Source of the DNA: Chrysomallon squamiferum
Lineage: Eukaryota > Mollusca > Gastropoda > Neomphalida > Peltospiridae
DNA length: 12,500 nt
Reading direction: 5' to 3'
Assembly (NCBI GenBank): GCA_012295275.1
Contig: CM022671.1
Location: 31,116,250-31,128,749 of the forward strand
Program-made: the position numbers and the translations under genes
Notes under the pieces: generated by a model
The model's input: only the letters and a program-made list of their open reading frames with translations
Databases searched by the model: none
Told to the model about the DNA's origin: nothing
In this document: positions 1-7,385 of the stretch, piece by piece
Numbering within the stretch: the stretch's first letter is position 1
Layout of the letters: each line of letters begins with the position of its first letter

Positions 1-20
1 TGTTGTTGTTGTTGTTGTTT
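1..20. repeat. (TTG)n microsatellite, cut by window start
   Basis: An uninterrupted TTG trinucleotide run starts at base 1, so its true left end lies outside the window. A T-rich stretch follows it. Confidence 0.9.
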
Positions 21-59
21 TTTCCTTTTCTTTTTCTACGCTGTTTGTTTGATAAAAAT

Positions 60-74
60 AAAAAAAAAAAAAAA
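60..74. repeat. poly-A run (15 A)
   Basis: A homopolymer of 15 A is preceded by an AT-rich stretch. It could be the tail of an old retroposed copy, but no recognisable body or target duplication is visible next to it. Confidence 0.8.
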
Positions 75-420
75 TTTCACGACTGCCCTATCAAGACGCC
101 AGGTTTTCTCAACGAAGAATGCGAGTTTGAAGAACGCAATAGCTTAATTTGTGAAAAACAGTGTCAAAGGGTGCAGTGATATAGACTCGCATATATTCTA
201 AACACTGCGACATCAACAACGTATTGCGTGTTTCGAGATAACATCCGTCTTTAAATAACATTTTAAGTAGAGTTCCCGATAGCGTTAGGAAATATTTACA
301 CCAACGACGCAGATTCCTAGCGACTTTATTTTTCTATTTTTTTTAATTTTTTTTTCCCTTTTGATATGGAACTCGGGAAAACAGTACCAGCCAGGGTTAC
401 TACGTAAAAGCTAATCTCGA
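75..420. other. unique AT-rich intergenic stretch
   Basis: This part holds no open frame of note, no RNA gene signature and no tandem repeat. The only low-complexity part is a T-rich patch at about 327-361. I see nothing else to annotate. Confidence 0.6.
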
Positions 421-428
421 TGACGTCA
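421..428. promoter_or_regulatory. perfect palindromic CRE-like site
   Basis: The octamer TGACGTCA is the full consensus of the cAMP response element bound by CREB/ATF bZIP factors. It lies about 120 bp upstream of the possible TATA box at 550, a plausible distance for a proximal promoter element. Two E-box hexamers sit between them. Binding is inferred from the motif only. Confidence 0.35.
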
Positions 429-458
429 TAGCGTAGACATAACAAACTTACCTTATCT

Positions 459-492
459 CAGCTGGCTGTTTTAACTTGATATGCTACAGCTG
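459..492. promoter_or_regulatory. pair of CAGCTG E-boxes
   Basis: CAGCTG occurs at 459-464 and again at 487-492, with start points 28 bp apart. CAGCTG is the bHLH-type E-box. Two copies close together between the CRE and the possible TATA box add weak support to a promoter here, but the hexamer is common by chance. Confidence 0.25.
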
Positions 493-549
493 CAGCGCAG
501 ATGGGAGGGGGGGGGAATGTTAAAAATACCCTACCCGTGATGCCGCCCT

Positions 550-583
550 TATAAAGAAAACTACGCACTGACGGGACTACTTT
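550..583 (+). promoter_or_regulatory. possible TATA/initiator core promoter
   Basis: TATAAAG lies at 550-556. CTACTTT at 577-583 fits the metazoan initiator YYANWYY with its A at 579, which is 29 bp downstream of the first T of the TATA box and so at the usual spacing. If transcription starts at 579, a splice-donor-like CAG/GTAATT follows at 617/618, and the T-rich acceptor-like sequence ending in AG at 870-871 could close a short first intron. Upstream are a CRE and two E-boxes. No coding exon downstream is recognisable, because the sequence runs into a microsatellite. TATA-like hexamers are frequent in AT-rich DNA, so this remains tentative. Confidence 0.25.
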
Positions 584-841
584 TTTCGACGCAACAGAGA
601 CTAAGTAGCAAAGTCAGGTAATTGGCCTGAACGCACCGGGTTCGCCTCCCCTTCTCAACCGTTTCCAGAATAATCGAGAAGTCTGATGTAAAAGTTATAC
701 GTCACAAAAGCGTCGTATACGTAATGCACGTCTGCGTTTTCTAAGAAATATGCTTCCAATTATTTTTTATCGTATTTTGAACTGGGAGAATTTATGTAGA
801 GGATTCGAATATAACCTCAGTAGAATTTTATGTTGTCTTTT

Positions 842-861
842 TTGTTGTTGTTGTTGTTGTT
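842..861. repeat. (TTG)n microsatellite
   Basis: About 20 bp of TTG units sit inside a T-rich stretch. It is followed by an acceptor-like TTTTCAG and then an imperfect CA-rich stretch. Confidence 0.85.
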
Positions 862-992
862 TTGTTTTCAGCACACATGCACGCACACGCACATACACAA
901 ACCATGCGAGTTCGTACGCACACCTACACATAAACTCTTTCTTATTCTCTCTCCCTAGATCTCTCTCTGTAAAACATCTTTTTAATGTTATC

Positions 993-1252
<260 letters not shown>

Positions 1253-1615
1253 AGTGGTATCGTTGCTATGTAGCAGAAAGGAACTAATAGCAGGTGCATG
1301 ATGTCATGAATGTAAATAATATGGGAAATAATGAATGCTTAAATGGGAAATGAACTATCAGGTTCCGGTCAAGCCGCTGTTTCGTAGAAACAGAAGACGA
1401 GTTTTATGATGTGAAATCGGAATAAAAATAAGAAGATAAAATTTAGTAATATTTATGAATACGTTGTGAATACTAAATAACAAACGAACGATAACGATAA
1501 AGGTTGTAGTGAGCTTAGAATGATGTTATTGTTGATGCTTGCTAAAGCTGTAGTTGCTTTAAGATGTAATAGTTAATGAGGTATTATTTTAAAGATACGA
1601 AAAGAAATACACATG
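1253..1615. other. unique AT-rich stretch, nothing recognisable
   Basis: I see no usable open frame, RNA gene signature or tandem array here. The composition is AT-rich with scattered near-repeats of ATAAT and GATAA type, consistent with neutral intergenic or intronic DNA. Confidence 0.5.
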
Positions 1616-1618
1616 AAA

Positions 1619-1661
<43 letters not shown>

Positions 1662-1662
1662 A
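1616..1662. repeat. (AAAT)n microsatellite
   Basis: This is a near-perfect tetranucleotide array of about 11-12 units. An AATTA-type array and a long poly-A run follow within 120 bp, so this is a low-complexity cluster. Confidence 0.95.
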
Positions 1663-1680
1663 CATATTAATAACAATAAC

Positions 1681-1708
1681 AAATTAAATTAAATTAAGTT
1701 AAATTAAA
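1681..1708. repeat. (AATTA)n short pentanucleotide array
   Basis: Five to six AAATT/AATTA units are present, with one G substitution (GTTAAATT). The array is short and somewhat degenerate. Confidence 0.8.
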
Positions 1709-1738
1709 ACTTTGTCCAAAACATCGTATAAACGGAAA

Positions 1739-1744
<6 letters not shown>

Positions 1745-1777
<33 letters not shown>
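1745..1777. repeat. poly-A run (33 A)
   Basis: This uninterrupted run of 33 A is the longest homopolymer in the window. A retroposon tail is possible, but the DNA just upstream is itself tandem AAAT/AATTA repeat, and no SINE or LINE body could be recognised beside it. Length in an assembly may be unreliable. Confidence 0.9.
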
Positions 1778-1779
<2 letters not shown>

Positions 1780-2383
1780 AAGGAATAAAATAAATAAACA
1801 CTCAAATAATGAATTCAGTACTAATGAAATAAAGAAAACAAATTTTCTAAGGAACAGTCATTTTTGATAAGCTTTCTTAGTATCTTAAAACCGATTCAGT
1901 ATCTTTGTCTTGTTTGAATTATGATACAACTTTGTAATCTAGTTTTGCCGAAGCATTTGGTTACAAATTCTGTTGTTTCCATGATTCTTTGTATCTTGGG
2001 CAACCATAATGTACGTCTCACTTGCTAGGTTATTGACTGTTGCTATGGCAATCTTCTTTCACCGACGACTTATTAATTTAACGTCGAAGGTAAATAATTT
2101 TCTTTTTTTTTTTCTTCTTATTCTTGTTAATATTTCATGTAGATCATTTGTGATATTAAAATTTGTTTAACGCTCTATAGCTATTTACATATATCTGAAA
2201 GCTGGTAAAGCGCGCTTTTTGAGATACCTGTCATATCATGGCCGCCAGAACTAAAGTTTTAATCTGACCACATGAAATTGCCATCCAAAGAATTGGGCCA
2301 CTATACAAAATTTTAGTTGTATTGCGAAAACGGGTCAGAGCGGAAATCAGGATTTGTGTCATTACAGATTAATATTGGATTTG
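1778..2383. other. unique intergenic stretch
   Basis: This is about 600 bp without tandem repeats apart from a short T-run at 2104-2113. There is no open frame worth reporting. A 12 bp inverted pair lies at 2249-2260 and 2307-2318 with 11 of 12 positions complementary across a 46-base spacer. It may be a decayed transposon end or chance. Confidence 0.45.
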
Positions 2384-2387
2384 TACA
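2384..2387. repeat. left TACA target-site duplication candidate
   Basis: TACA lies directly before the first base of the left inverted repeat and matches the TACA directly after the right repeat at 3404-3407. A 4 bp match has roughly a 1 in 256 chance of arising by accident. Confidence 0.5.
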
Positions 2388-2417
2388 GGGTAAGGTGGAG
2401 TGGGTAATTATGGCCCC
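2388..2417 (+). repeat. left terminal inverted repeat
   Basis: This 30 bp arm is G-rich at its outer end and ends in GGCCCC. Aligned with the reverse complement of 3378-3403 it shares GGGTAAGG, the G-rich spacer, TAATT and GCCCC, with a gap of about 4 bp. Confidence 0.65.
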
Positions 2418-3377
2418 TTTTCCATTCAACCTCACCTACAGAGAAAAGGAAACAACAAAATGGAGTGAATAATGTGTAGTAAATGTATTTCTGCTTGAAA
2501 ATACACAAAGACCATATGCATGGTGCTTATACTTTTGAAATGGAAACCAGCTTAAAAAAAATGTTTTCTGGGGCCAGATTTGCCCCGATGATTTGAACTT
2601 GTCGGAATTCACGCCACAGAGTTCACTTTTTTCTTCACATCCACCGGTTTTGTTGTACCGTTCCAACTGAGCTGCCATTTTTCCTTTGGTATCTTCTTCT
2701 TCTGTTTTTTTTTTTGTTGTTTTGTTGTTGTATTTTTGCCTCTCCCCCCTTTGACGTCCTCACCTTGTCTTCCTCCTCCTTCTTCTCTGCCAACTCTTCT
2801 TCATACCTCTTGACACTCTTCTTCTTCTGTCAGTGCCTCGGCAGACGTCATCTTCCTGATTTTATTTGAAGTTTGACAACTTGCCCCACCAGATGGACTG
2901 TGGATTTTCAATTGTTTCCAATTTTTTTTTAAATAGAATGGACTATATCAATGCCAAAACTATTGATTTCACCATCATATATGGGGGTGTGTGTGTCAGA
3001 TTTACCCCATCCATGGGGGCCATGTTGCCCCGAGTGATGGAGTTAAATGAAAAACACACACTCCTTGCCTAACTACCACACATTAATCAAGTTTCTTCTG
3101 GTGAACTTAATACTTGATTAAATGTTTACCTGTTAAAAGTTATCACTAACCTAATGTCTATAGGACTAAAAAAAAAAAAAATAGCACTCACTTTGGAAAC
3201 CTCAAAATGCACTTTTCTTTAGAACATTGTTGTTTTCGTTACTTTCCTGGCCACTCTACTCTAAGCGTTCTAATGAGAGATAGGCAGGTTCTATTTATAT
3301 CAACAAAGCTCCAGAAATCTGGACAGAGCAGTTTAGTGGCTCTGAGTTATAATACACCCGGCAGCCAGAATTACCCC

Positions 3378-3403
3378 GGGGCTAGAATTATCCCCCCTTA
3401 CCC
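3378..3403 (-). repeat. right terminal inverted repeat
   Basis: This 26 bp arm ends in CCTTACCC and is the imperfect reverse complement of the left arm. Just inside it, at about 3365-3377, is another copy of the internal motif (CCAGAATTACCCC), so the right end carries two motif copies back to back. Confidence 0.65.
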
Positions 3404-3407
3404 TACA
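3404..3407. repeat. right TACA target-site duplication candidate
   Basis: TACA follows immediately after the last base of the right inverted repeat and matches 2384-2387. Confidence 0.5.
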
Positions 3408-3589
3408 GATCTACATAATTAATACAGCTATCCGATATGCCTGCCACAACATGCTAAATAATCACTGATAAAAAAAACTTTCATTCTTCTCACATCGATC
3501 TTAATTTTTATAAAACAGCTGCATATTTATTATTTATAATTGTCAAAAACCCATCAAATCTATACTTCAACATGTTCAAGGTGCACCAT

Positions 3590-3905
3590 AGCCCGGGACC
3601 AACCCTCCCTCCCCCACCTGGCAACACCCACCAGTCCGCCGCCGTCGTCGTCGCAGTCATTTCAGTAAAACTGAAAGTAGCTAACTCTTCCACTCATCTG
3701 TTCTCCGCATCGTTGTTGTCTCCAGCGATCTAACCACCAGGCCACTTCCCACGCGCCAGCGACAGCGGAAGTGAAGTATAATTCTTGAGACGATCTCTGA
3801 TCTTGCTTTCCGTCCGGTGGACGATGGCCTGAATGACAATTTGAACCCGGGACGACCCGGGACCGTCTCCGCTTGGCTGCAGTTTTAAGTGGCCTGCGTT
3901 TTAAT
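3590..3905 (-). mobile_element. possible decayed tRNA-derived SINE
   Basis: This patch is clearly richer in GC than its surroundings. On the minus strand it has GCAGCCAAGCGG (3880-3869), like a tRNA A-box of Leu/Ser type, and GGTTCAAATTG (3847-3837), like a B-box. The 33-base spacing between their starts is shorter than in a true tRNA. Further on, TGGCCTGGTGGTTAG (about 3743-3729) looks like a second A-box of Glu/Asp type, with no clear B-box after it. CCCGGGAC occurs on the plus strand at 3592-3599, 3846-3853 and 3856-3863. An AT-rich stretch follows at 3508-3545, where a SINE tail would lie on the minus strand. No target duplication was found. A broken LTR or host promoter DNA are alternatives. 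Confidence 0.25.
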
Positions 3906-4095
3906 GTGTGTTGATAACATTTTAGCGTTTTCCCACGTTTATCCACCGCGTCTGTCTTCAGTTTGGACGACGTTTGGATGGACACACATTTCGAAAAAAG
4001 GCTCTGATAATGCTCATTTCGTTGGAAGAGACGTAGAATTTTCAACAAAAAAAAATAAATAAAAAATAATGTTTTAATTTTTTATTAAAATGGGG

Positions 4096-4114
4096 AAACA
4101 ACAACAACAACAAC
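4096..4114. repeat. (AAC)n microsatellite
   Basis: Six AAC units are followed by an ATC/ATG-rich stretch (4115-4136). Confidence 0.85.
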
Positions 4115-4257
4115 GATAATCATCATCATGATCATCTCACCATCGTAAGAAGAAAACGAATTATTGTTCTGAACAAAAACGATCAACAATGATGATAATA
4201 ATGAAGATAATTACGATGTTCAGGAAACAGAACAATGTGAATCATTCCATACATCAG

Positions 4258-4259
<2 letters not shown>

Positions 4260-4290
<31 letters not shown>
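4260..4290. repeat. (CA)n microsatellite
   Basis: This is 31 bp of pure CA repeat, followed by imperfect CA-rich sequence to about 4320. Confidence 0.95.
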
Positions 4291-4292
<2 letters not shown>

Positions 4293-4505
4293 ATTACACA
4301 CATACAGACAAACGCACATTTAAAGGCACCTATCCTTCAATATATTATTTTACTTATTTGCTTACATGTGTGCGTTCACGTATTTTTGTAAGTAGTGTAT
4401 ACTTGTTTTGGAGATTTGCCACTATAATCAAAACTTCTTACTGTTTATCACTGAAATCCGACAGCCTCAAAATGAAACTTAATTAGATATTACGTGAAAG
4501 AATTG

Positions 4506-4530
4506 TGACGTCATAATGGATAACGTCATA
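4506..4530. promoter_or_regulatory. CRE-like pair
   Basis: A perfect TGACGTCA sits at 4506-4513. The extended core ACGTCATA occurs at 4508-4515 and again at 4523-4530, 15 bp apart. The same ACGTCATA is present in the CRE at 421. Two bZIP-type sites this close would fit a small enhancer, but there is no promoter or gene beside them to link to. Confidence 0.35.
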
Positions 4531-4591
4531 TGGTTCAGTATGTAGAGACCTATTCTAGTAAGCTGAACTTCTTTGTCATTTTCGTTCTTGC

Positions 4592-4645
4592 TTATTATTA
4601 TTATTAGTAGTAGTAGTAGTAGTTGTTGTAGTAGTTGTAGTAGTA
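4592..4645. repeat. (TTA)n-(GTA)n trinucleotide array
   Basis: TTA units change to GTA units at about 4606. The later part is mixed with TTG. The single-base differences between blocks suggest expansion followed by point mutation of one ancestral array. Confidence 0.9.
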
Positions 4646-4734
4646 TTTGTGACTGCCGCTGCGAATAAATATAGGCTGCTTAATGAGAAAATCGATATTT
4701 AGTACATTAAAATAAAATTTAAAAAATTAATGTC

Positions 4735-4935
4735 GCTAGCAAGGGACCCAGAGGCCCCACCCTCATAGCCAGCACACCCCTCCGGCGGAGCCGCGCCCTT
4801 CAAGCGTTCACTTCCTGCATTGACCACTCTGAATGAACAGCTTCTTGGCAGTGTCCACTTCATTTCCCGCATAATTACAACAACCACAACAACACCCCCC
4901 CACCGCCCCCAGCCCCACGAGTGAAAAGAACGAAA
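4735..4935. other. GC-rich unique island
   Basis: This block of about 200 bp stands out from the AT-rich surroundings by its GC content. It contains CGGCGGAGCCGCG (about 4782-4794) and a C-run near 4895. The minus strand is open for 62 codons (4887-4699) with ordinary, non-repetitive amino-acid use including Trp and Cys. I do not recognise the peptide, and the frame ends in AT-rich DNA. It could be an exon fragment, a transposon piece or an old CpG-rich element. Confidence 0.4.
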
Positions 4936-4951
4936 AGCGCGCGCAAGTTCA

Positions 4952-5007
4952 TGACCTCACGAGACAAAAGAGCTCTTTCCGCCTCATTTGACCTCATTAC
5001 TTGACCT
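4952..5007 (-). promoter_or_regulatory. three TGACCT nuclear-receptor half-sites
   Basis: TGACCT (AGGTCA on the minus strand) occurs at 4952-4957, 4989-4994 and 5002-5007, all in one orientation. The last two form a direct repeat with a 7-base spacer. AGGTCA is the half-site of most metazoan nuclear receptors, but common receptor dimers prefer spacers of 0-5, so function is uncertain. Confidence 0.25.
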
Positions 5008-5185
5008 TTTCGCACAACTTGGTGATCAGTTTGTCTGGTGAAGTTACGTAAGACGCCTGGTTTCCCAGTTACTAGGTTACGGAGTAAGAACACAGGGGTC
5101 GAGAGTGGGGCAAAGCGAGGAAGTCGTTAATGTGTGAAAGTATTTTTATTGCCGTCGAAAGCGAAGGAGGATAAAAAGTCAAAAG

Positions 5186-5212
5186 AAAAAAAAAAAAAAA
5201 AAAAAAAAAAAA
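5186..5212. repeat. poly-A run (27 A)
   Basis: This is an uninterrupted A-run. A T-run of 17 lies 113 bp downstream (5326-5342), so the two could pair as an imperfect inverted repeat. Confidence 0.9.
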
Positions 5213-5325
5213 CAGACGAAAAAGAAAAAAAGACAACGTAGTTTACAAAGATGTAGAAAGATACATATTTCTGTGTTTCTTTTGCTCTCGCTCTAACTCT
5301 GGCCATTTCTTTCTGTCTTTTATGA

Positions 5326-5342
5326 TTTTTTTTTTTTTTTTT
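5326..5342. repeat. poly-T run (17 T)
   Basis: This is an uninterrupted T-run, opposite in sense to the poly-A at 5186-5212. The sequence between them is unique and not recognised. Confidence 0.9.
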
Positions 5343-5373
5343 CACCATTTTCTATCGTCTTCATTTCTTTATG

Positions 5374-5448
5374 ACAGACAGAGAGAGAGAGAGACAGAGA
5401 CAGCCAGAAAGAGAGAGATAGAGAGAGAGAGACAGAGAGAGAGAGAGA
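5374..5448. repeat. imperfect (GA)n microsatellite
   Basis: GA units are interrupted by GACA, CCAG and GATA steps. It is much more degenerate than the pure AG tracts at 1132-1230 and 7911-7982, so it is probably older. Confidence 0.9.
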
Positions 5449-5504
5449 TATCAATAATTAAATTTAGAACAATTTCTGAAGAATTTTTTTTTTTAAAATA
5501 AAAC

Positions 5505-5568
<64 letters not shown>

Positions 5569-5588
5569 TAAATAAATAAATAAATAAA
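5505..5588. repeat. (AAT)n-(AAAT)n compound microsatellite
   Basis: About 20 AAT units (5505-5566) run straight into about six AAAT units (5565-5588). The reverse complement, in the same block order, lies at 6138-6237, so the two arrays form an inverted pair around a unique segment of about 550 bp. Confidence 0.95.
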
Positions 5589-5782
5589 GTTTTAAAATAT
5601 TTTATATTTCATTATTTCATACCACTCAGTTTTGTTTATTCCTATTTCAGACGGTAATTTTCTGACAGCTTTTTCTTCTATTCCATATCCAGTTCTTTGA
5701 CACTATTTTTGACGGCAATACATCTGTTTTCGCTATCAACGCGTCTATTTACATCCAGAAAATAGTCCGGGCACGTTGGTGT

Positions 5783-5813
5783 AAAAAAAGAAAGAAAGAA
5801 AGAAAAAAAAAAA
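5783..5813. repeat. (AAAG)n plus poly-A
   Basis: Four to five AAAG units are followed by 11 A. It is A-rich, with no retroposon body recognised beside it. Confidence 0.85.
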
Positions 5814-5979
5814 TACGGCGATTTATTTCTGGAAATTCCGGTAGTAGAATGTGATTTTCATGACAGCTGTTCATTGCCCCGAGGTTCGTATCACATTTCA
5901 CGGAATATCTGGCTTTTTCTACGGCGAACGAAAGGCATAGACGCGCGCGCGCACTGTTGAGCAGAAACAGTATGACCTA

Positions 5980-6020
5980 TTTTGGCGCCAAAACGTATTA
6001 CGATAGCTGCGATTTCCCGC
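5980..6020. promoter_or_regulatory. E2F-like double site
   Basis: TTTTGGCGCCAAAA at 5980-5993 is a perfect 14 bp palindrome containing two overlapping E2F/DP cores (TTTGGCGC in both directions). TTTCCCGC, another E2F consensus, follows at 6013-6020. E2F/DP complexes control cell-cycle genes in animals through such sites. A TGACCT half-site lies just before at 5973-5978, and CG-rich DNA precedes it. The combination looks like part of a promoter, but no TATA or recognisable exon is visible downstream. Confidence 0.4.
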
Positions 6021-6137
6021 GTTTCGTTGTAACTCTGTAATAAAGCTTGTTAAATGTTACCGGTTTCTGATCGATTATTACCAGTCTTCTTGCTATGGTG
6101 GTTATGTCAGCGTATTTTAGATGTCTTGCAGTATGAT

Positions 6138-6138
6138 G

Positions 6139-6217
<79 letters not shown>

Positions 6218-6237
6218 TATTATTATTATTATTATTA
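6138..6237. repeat. (TTTA)n-(TTA)n compound microsatellite
   Basis: About nine TTTA units (6138-6174) are followed by about 22 TTA units with one TTTA interruption. This is the reverse-complement arrangement of 5505-5588. The Leu-rich reading frame crossing it is an artefact of the repeat. Confidence 0.95.
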
Positions 6238-6295
6238 ATCCTTTTTCTTTGAAATTCGAACTGAGGAAGCTAATGTCGATATGATTTTAATTGTC

Positions 6296-6459
6296 CATCA
6301 TCATCGTTACTATTACTACTACTACTATTACAATAACAACAACTATTACTACTGTTTCTGTCGCAGCGACTACTCGTAATAACGCTACTACCACTACTGC
6401 AGCTTCTGCCACTACTACTAATTCGTACTACTGCTACTGCTGTTACTACTACTACCACA
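6296..6459. repeat. degenerate trinucleotide array (ACT/ATT/AAC)
   Basis: A strict three-base rhythm persists for about 160 bp but with mixed ACT, ATT, AAC, GCT and CTG units. This indicates an old trinucleotide array worn by point mutation. Open frames on both strands (Thr-rich and Ser-rich) follow from the rhythm and are not evidence of genes. Confidence 0.8.
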
Positions 6460-6688
6460 CTCTTATTGTTGTCACTGTTCTCGTTTCATGACTTAATTAA
6501 AATGAGAAGAAAATAATATAGAACAGATGATACGAAAAAGAAAAATGCACAATAACAACAACAAATAAAGAAATATAAAAATACGAATCTTTGTCTATAT
6601 AATAAATGCTGATTAACTTATGACCTTGACATATGTAAAGCATTAGGAGATAACGTACAGCATTGCTGAAGAGCTGTATTATGGAAAT
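6460..6688. other. unique AT-rich stretch
   Basis: No tandem repeat or reliable open frame is present. The only notable item is the extended nuclear-receptor half-site at 6621-6629. Confidence 0.5.
6621..6629 (-). promoter_or_regulatory. TCAAGGTCA extended half-site
   Basis: TGACCTTGA on the plus strand is TCAAGGTCA on the minus strand, the full extended monomer site of ERR and FTZ-F1/SF-1 type nuclear receptors. It is an isolated match in AT-rich DNA. Confidence 0.25.
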
Positions 6689-6807
6689 ATAACAATAAAC
6701 AACAGCAGCAGCAATAATGATGATAAAAATTATAATATTGATGATGCTATTAGCATCAATAGCAGCAACGACAGCAGCGGCAGTAGCAGTAGTAGTTGTA
6801 GTAATAC
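6689..6807. repeat. degenerate trinucleotide array (AGC/GAT/GTA)
   Basis: A three-base rhythm of mixed CAG, AAT, GAT and AGT units runs for about 120 bp. It contains a perfect hairpin at 6742-6758 (TGATGCTA, T, TAGCATCA). The Ala/Val-rich frames on both strands derive from it. Confidence 0.75.
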
Positions 6808-6869
6808 TTAAAATGTCGCATAATGCTGACTTATTGTGTTTTACTACTTGCATCATTTATTTCTTCTTC

Positions 6870-6885
6870 TTTTTTTTTTTTTTTT
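6870..6885. repeat. poly-T run (16 T)
   Basis: This T homopolymer is preceded by CTT units. Confidence 0.85.
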
Positions 6886-7089
6886 ATTATTTGATTTATT
6901 AATTGTTCTCTACCTCTTATCCATCTGTTTATATTATAATTGACTCAGCAAAAACCAAAGTTCACAGTTGAAATCTCCCTACAAAAAAAACTTCCATCGA
7001 GGCTAAATTCCTCAAATAATTTCTTTTTATCAGTTCATTTAGTTTCAAGGATGAATGAATGAACGGACTTCAAAATAAACCTGTCACTT

Positions 7090-7277
7090 TAGGGGCGGAT
7101 CTAAAATTCCGTGGGTGGGGGGGGGCTTTATTGTGATGATTGTGATTTTGAAGATGGTACTTGACGTCTTTTATTGTAAAATCCACAAACAGAAAATGGA
7201 TAACAATATGAAAAATAGTAATAACGACGACAACAACAACAACAACAACAACAATAACAGTAACAACAATAATGATG

Positions 7278-7312
<35 letters not shown>

Positions 7313-7348
7313 CGTAATAACAACAACAATAATAATAACAAAAATAGC

Positions 7349-7385
<37 letters not shown>

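Larger units (their letters stand above)
2388..3403. mobile_element. non-autonomous DNA transposon with TIRs
   Basis: The left end begins GGGTAAGGTGG and carries GGTAATTATGGCCCC by 2417. The right end at 3378-3403, read on the minus strand, begins GGGTAAGG and carries GATAATTCTAGCCCC, so the ends form imperfect terminal inverted repeats of about 26-30 bp. Both ends are flanked by TACA (2384-2387 and 3404-3407), a candidate 4 bp target-site duplication. If the true left end is CAGGGTAAGG next to TA, a pogo/Tigger-type element with TA duplication is the alternative, but the right end would then lack two bases. The 1,016 bp body has no intact transposase. It holds a purine-rich minus-strand Lys/Glu segment broken by frameshifts, and repeated GGGG...CCCC motifs that resemble the terminal motif. 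The family is not assigned. Confidence 0.7.
5589..6137. other. unique segment between inverted AT-rich arrays
   Basis: About 550 bp is bracketed by two mirror-image compound microsatellites. It holds an (AAAG)n/poly-A patch, a CG-rich stretch at 5942-5951, a double E2F-like palindrome, and a frame starting at ATG 6054. That frame begins with about 25 hydrophobic, non-repetitive residues and then becomes Leu-rich microsatellite translation. The ATG has T at -3, a weak context. I do not recognise a gene. Confidence 0.4.

Noticed and set aside
606-649. tRNA-like A box (TAGCAAAGTCAGG) and B box (GGTTCGCCTCC)
   Set aside because: The boxes are only 33 bases apart, the B box lacks the conserved A, the T-stem does not pair beyond three bases, and no anticodon arm fits. 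It is probably chance.
1616-1777. AAAT array plus 33 A read as the tail of a retroposed gene or LINE
   Set aside because: No reverse-transcriptase, gene-like or SINE body is recognisable on either side, and no target duplication was found.
6054-6284. 76-codon plus frame with a Leu-rich hydrophobic sequence
   Set aside because: Only the first 25 or so residues are non-repetitive, the ATG context is weak, and the remainder is TTTA/TTA repeat translation.
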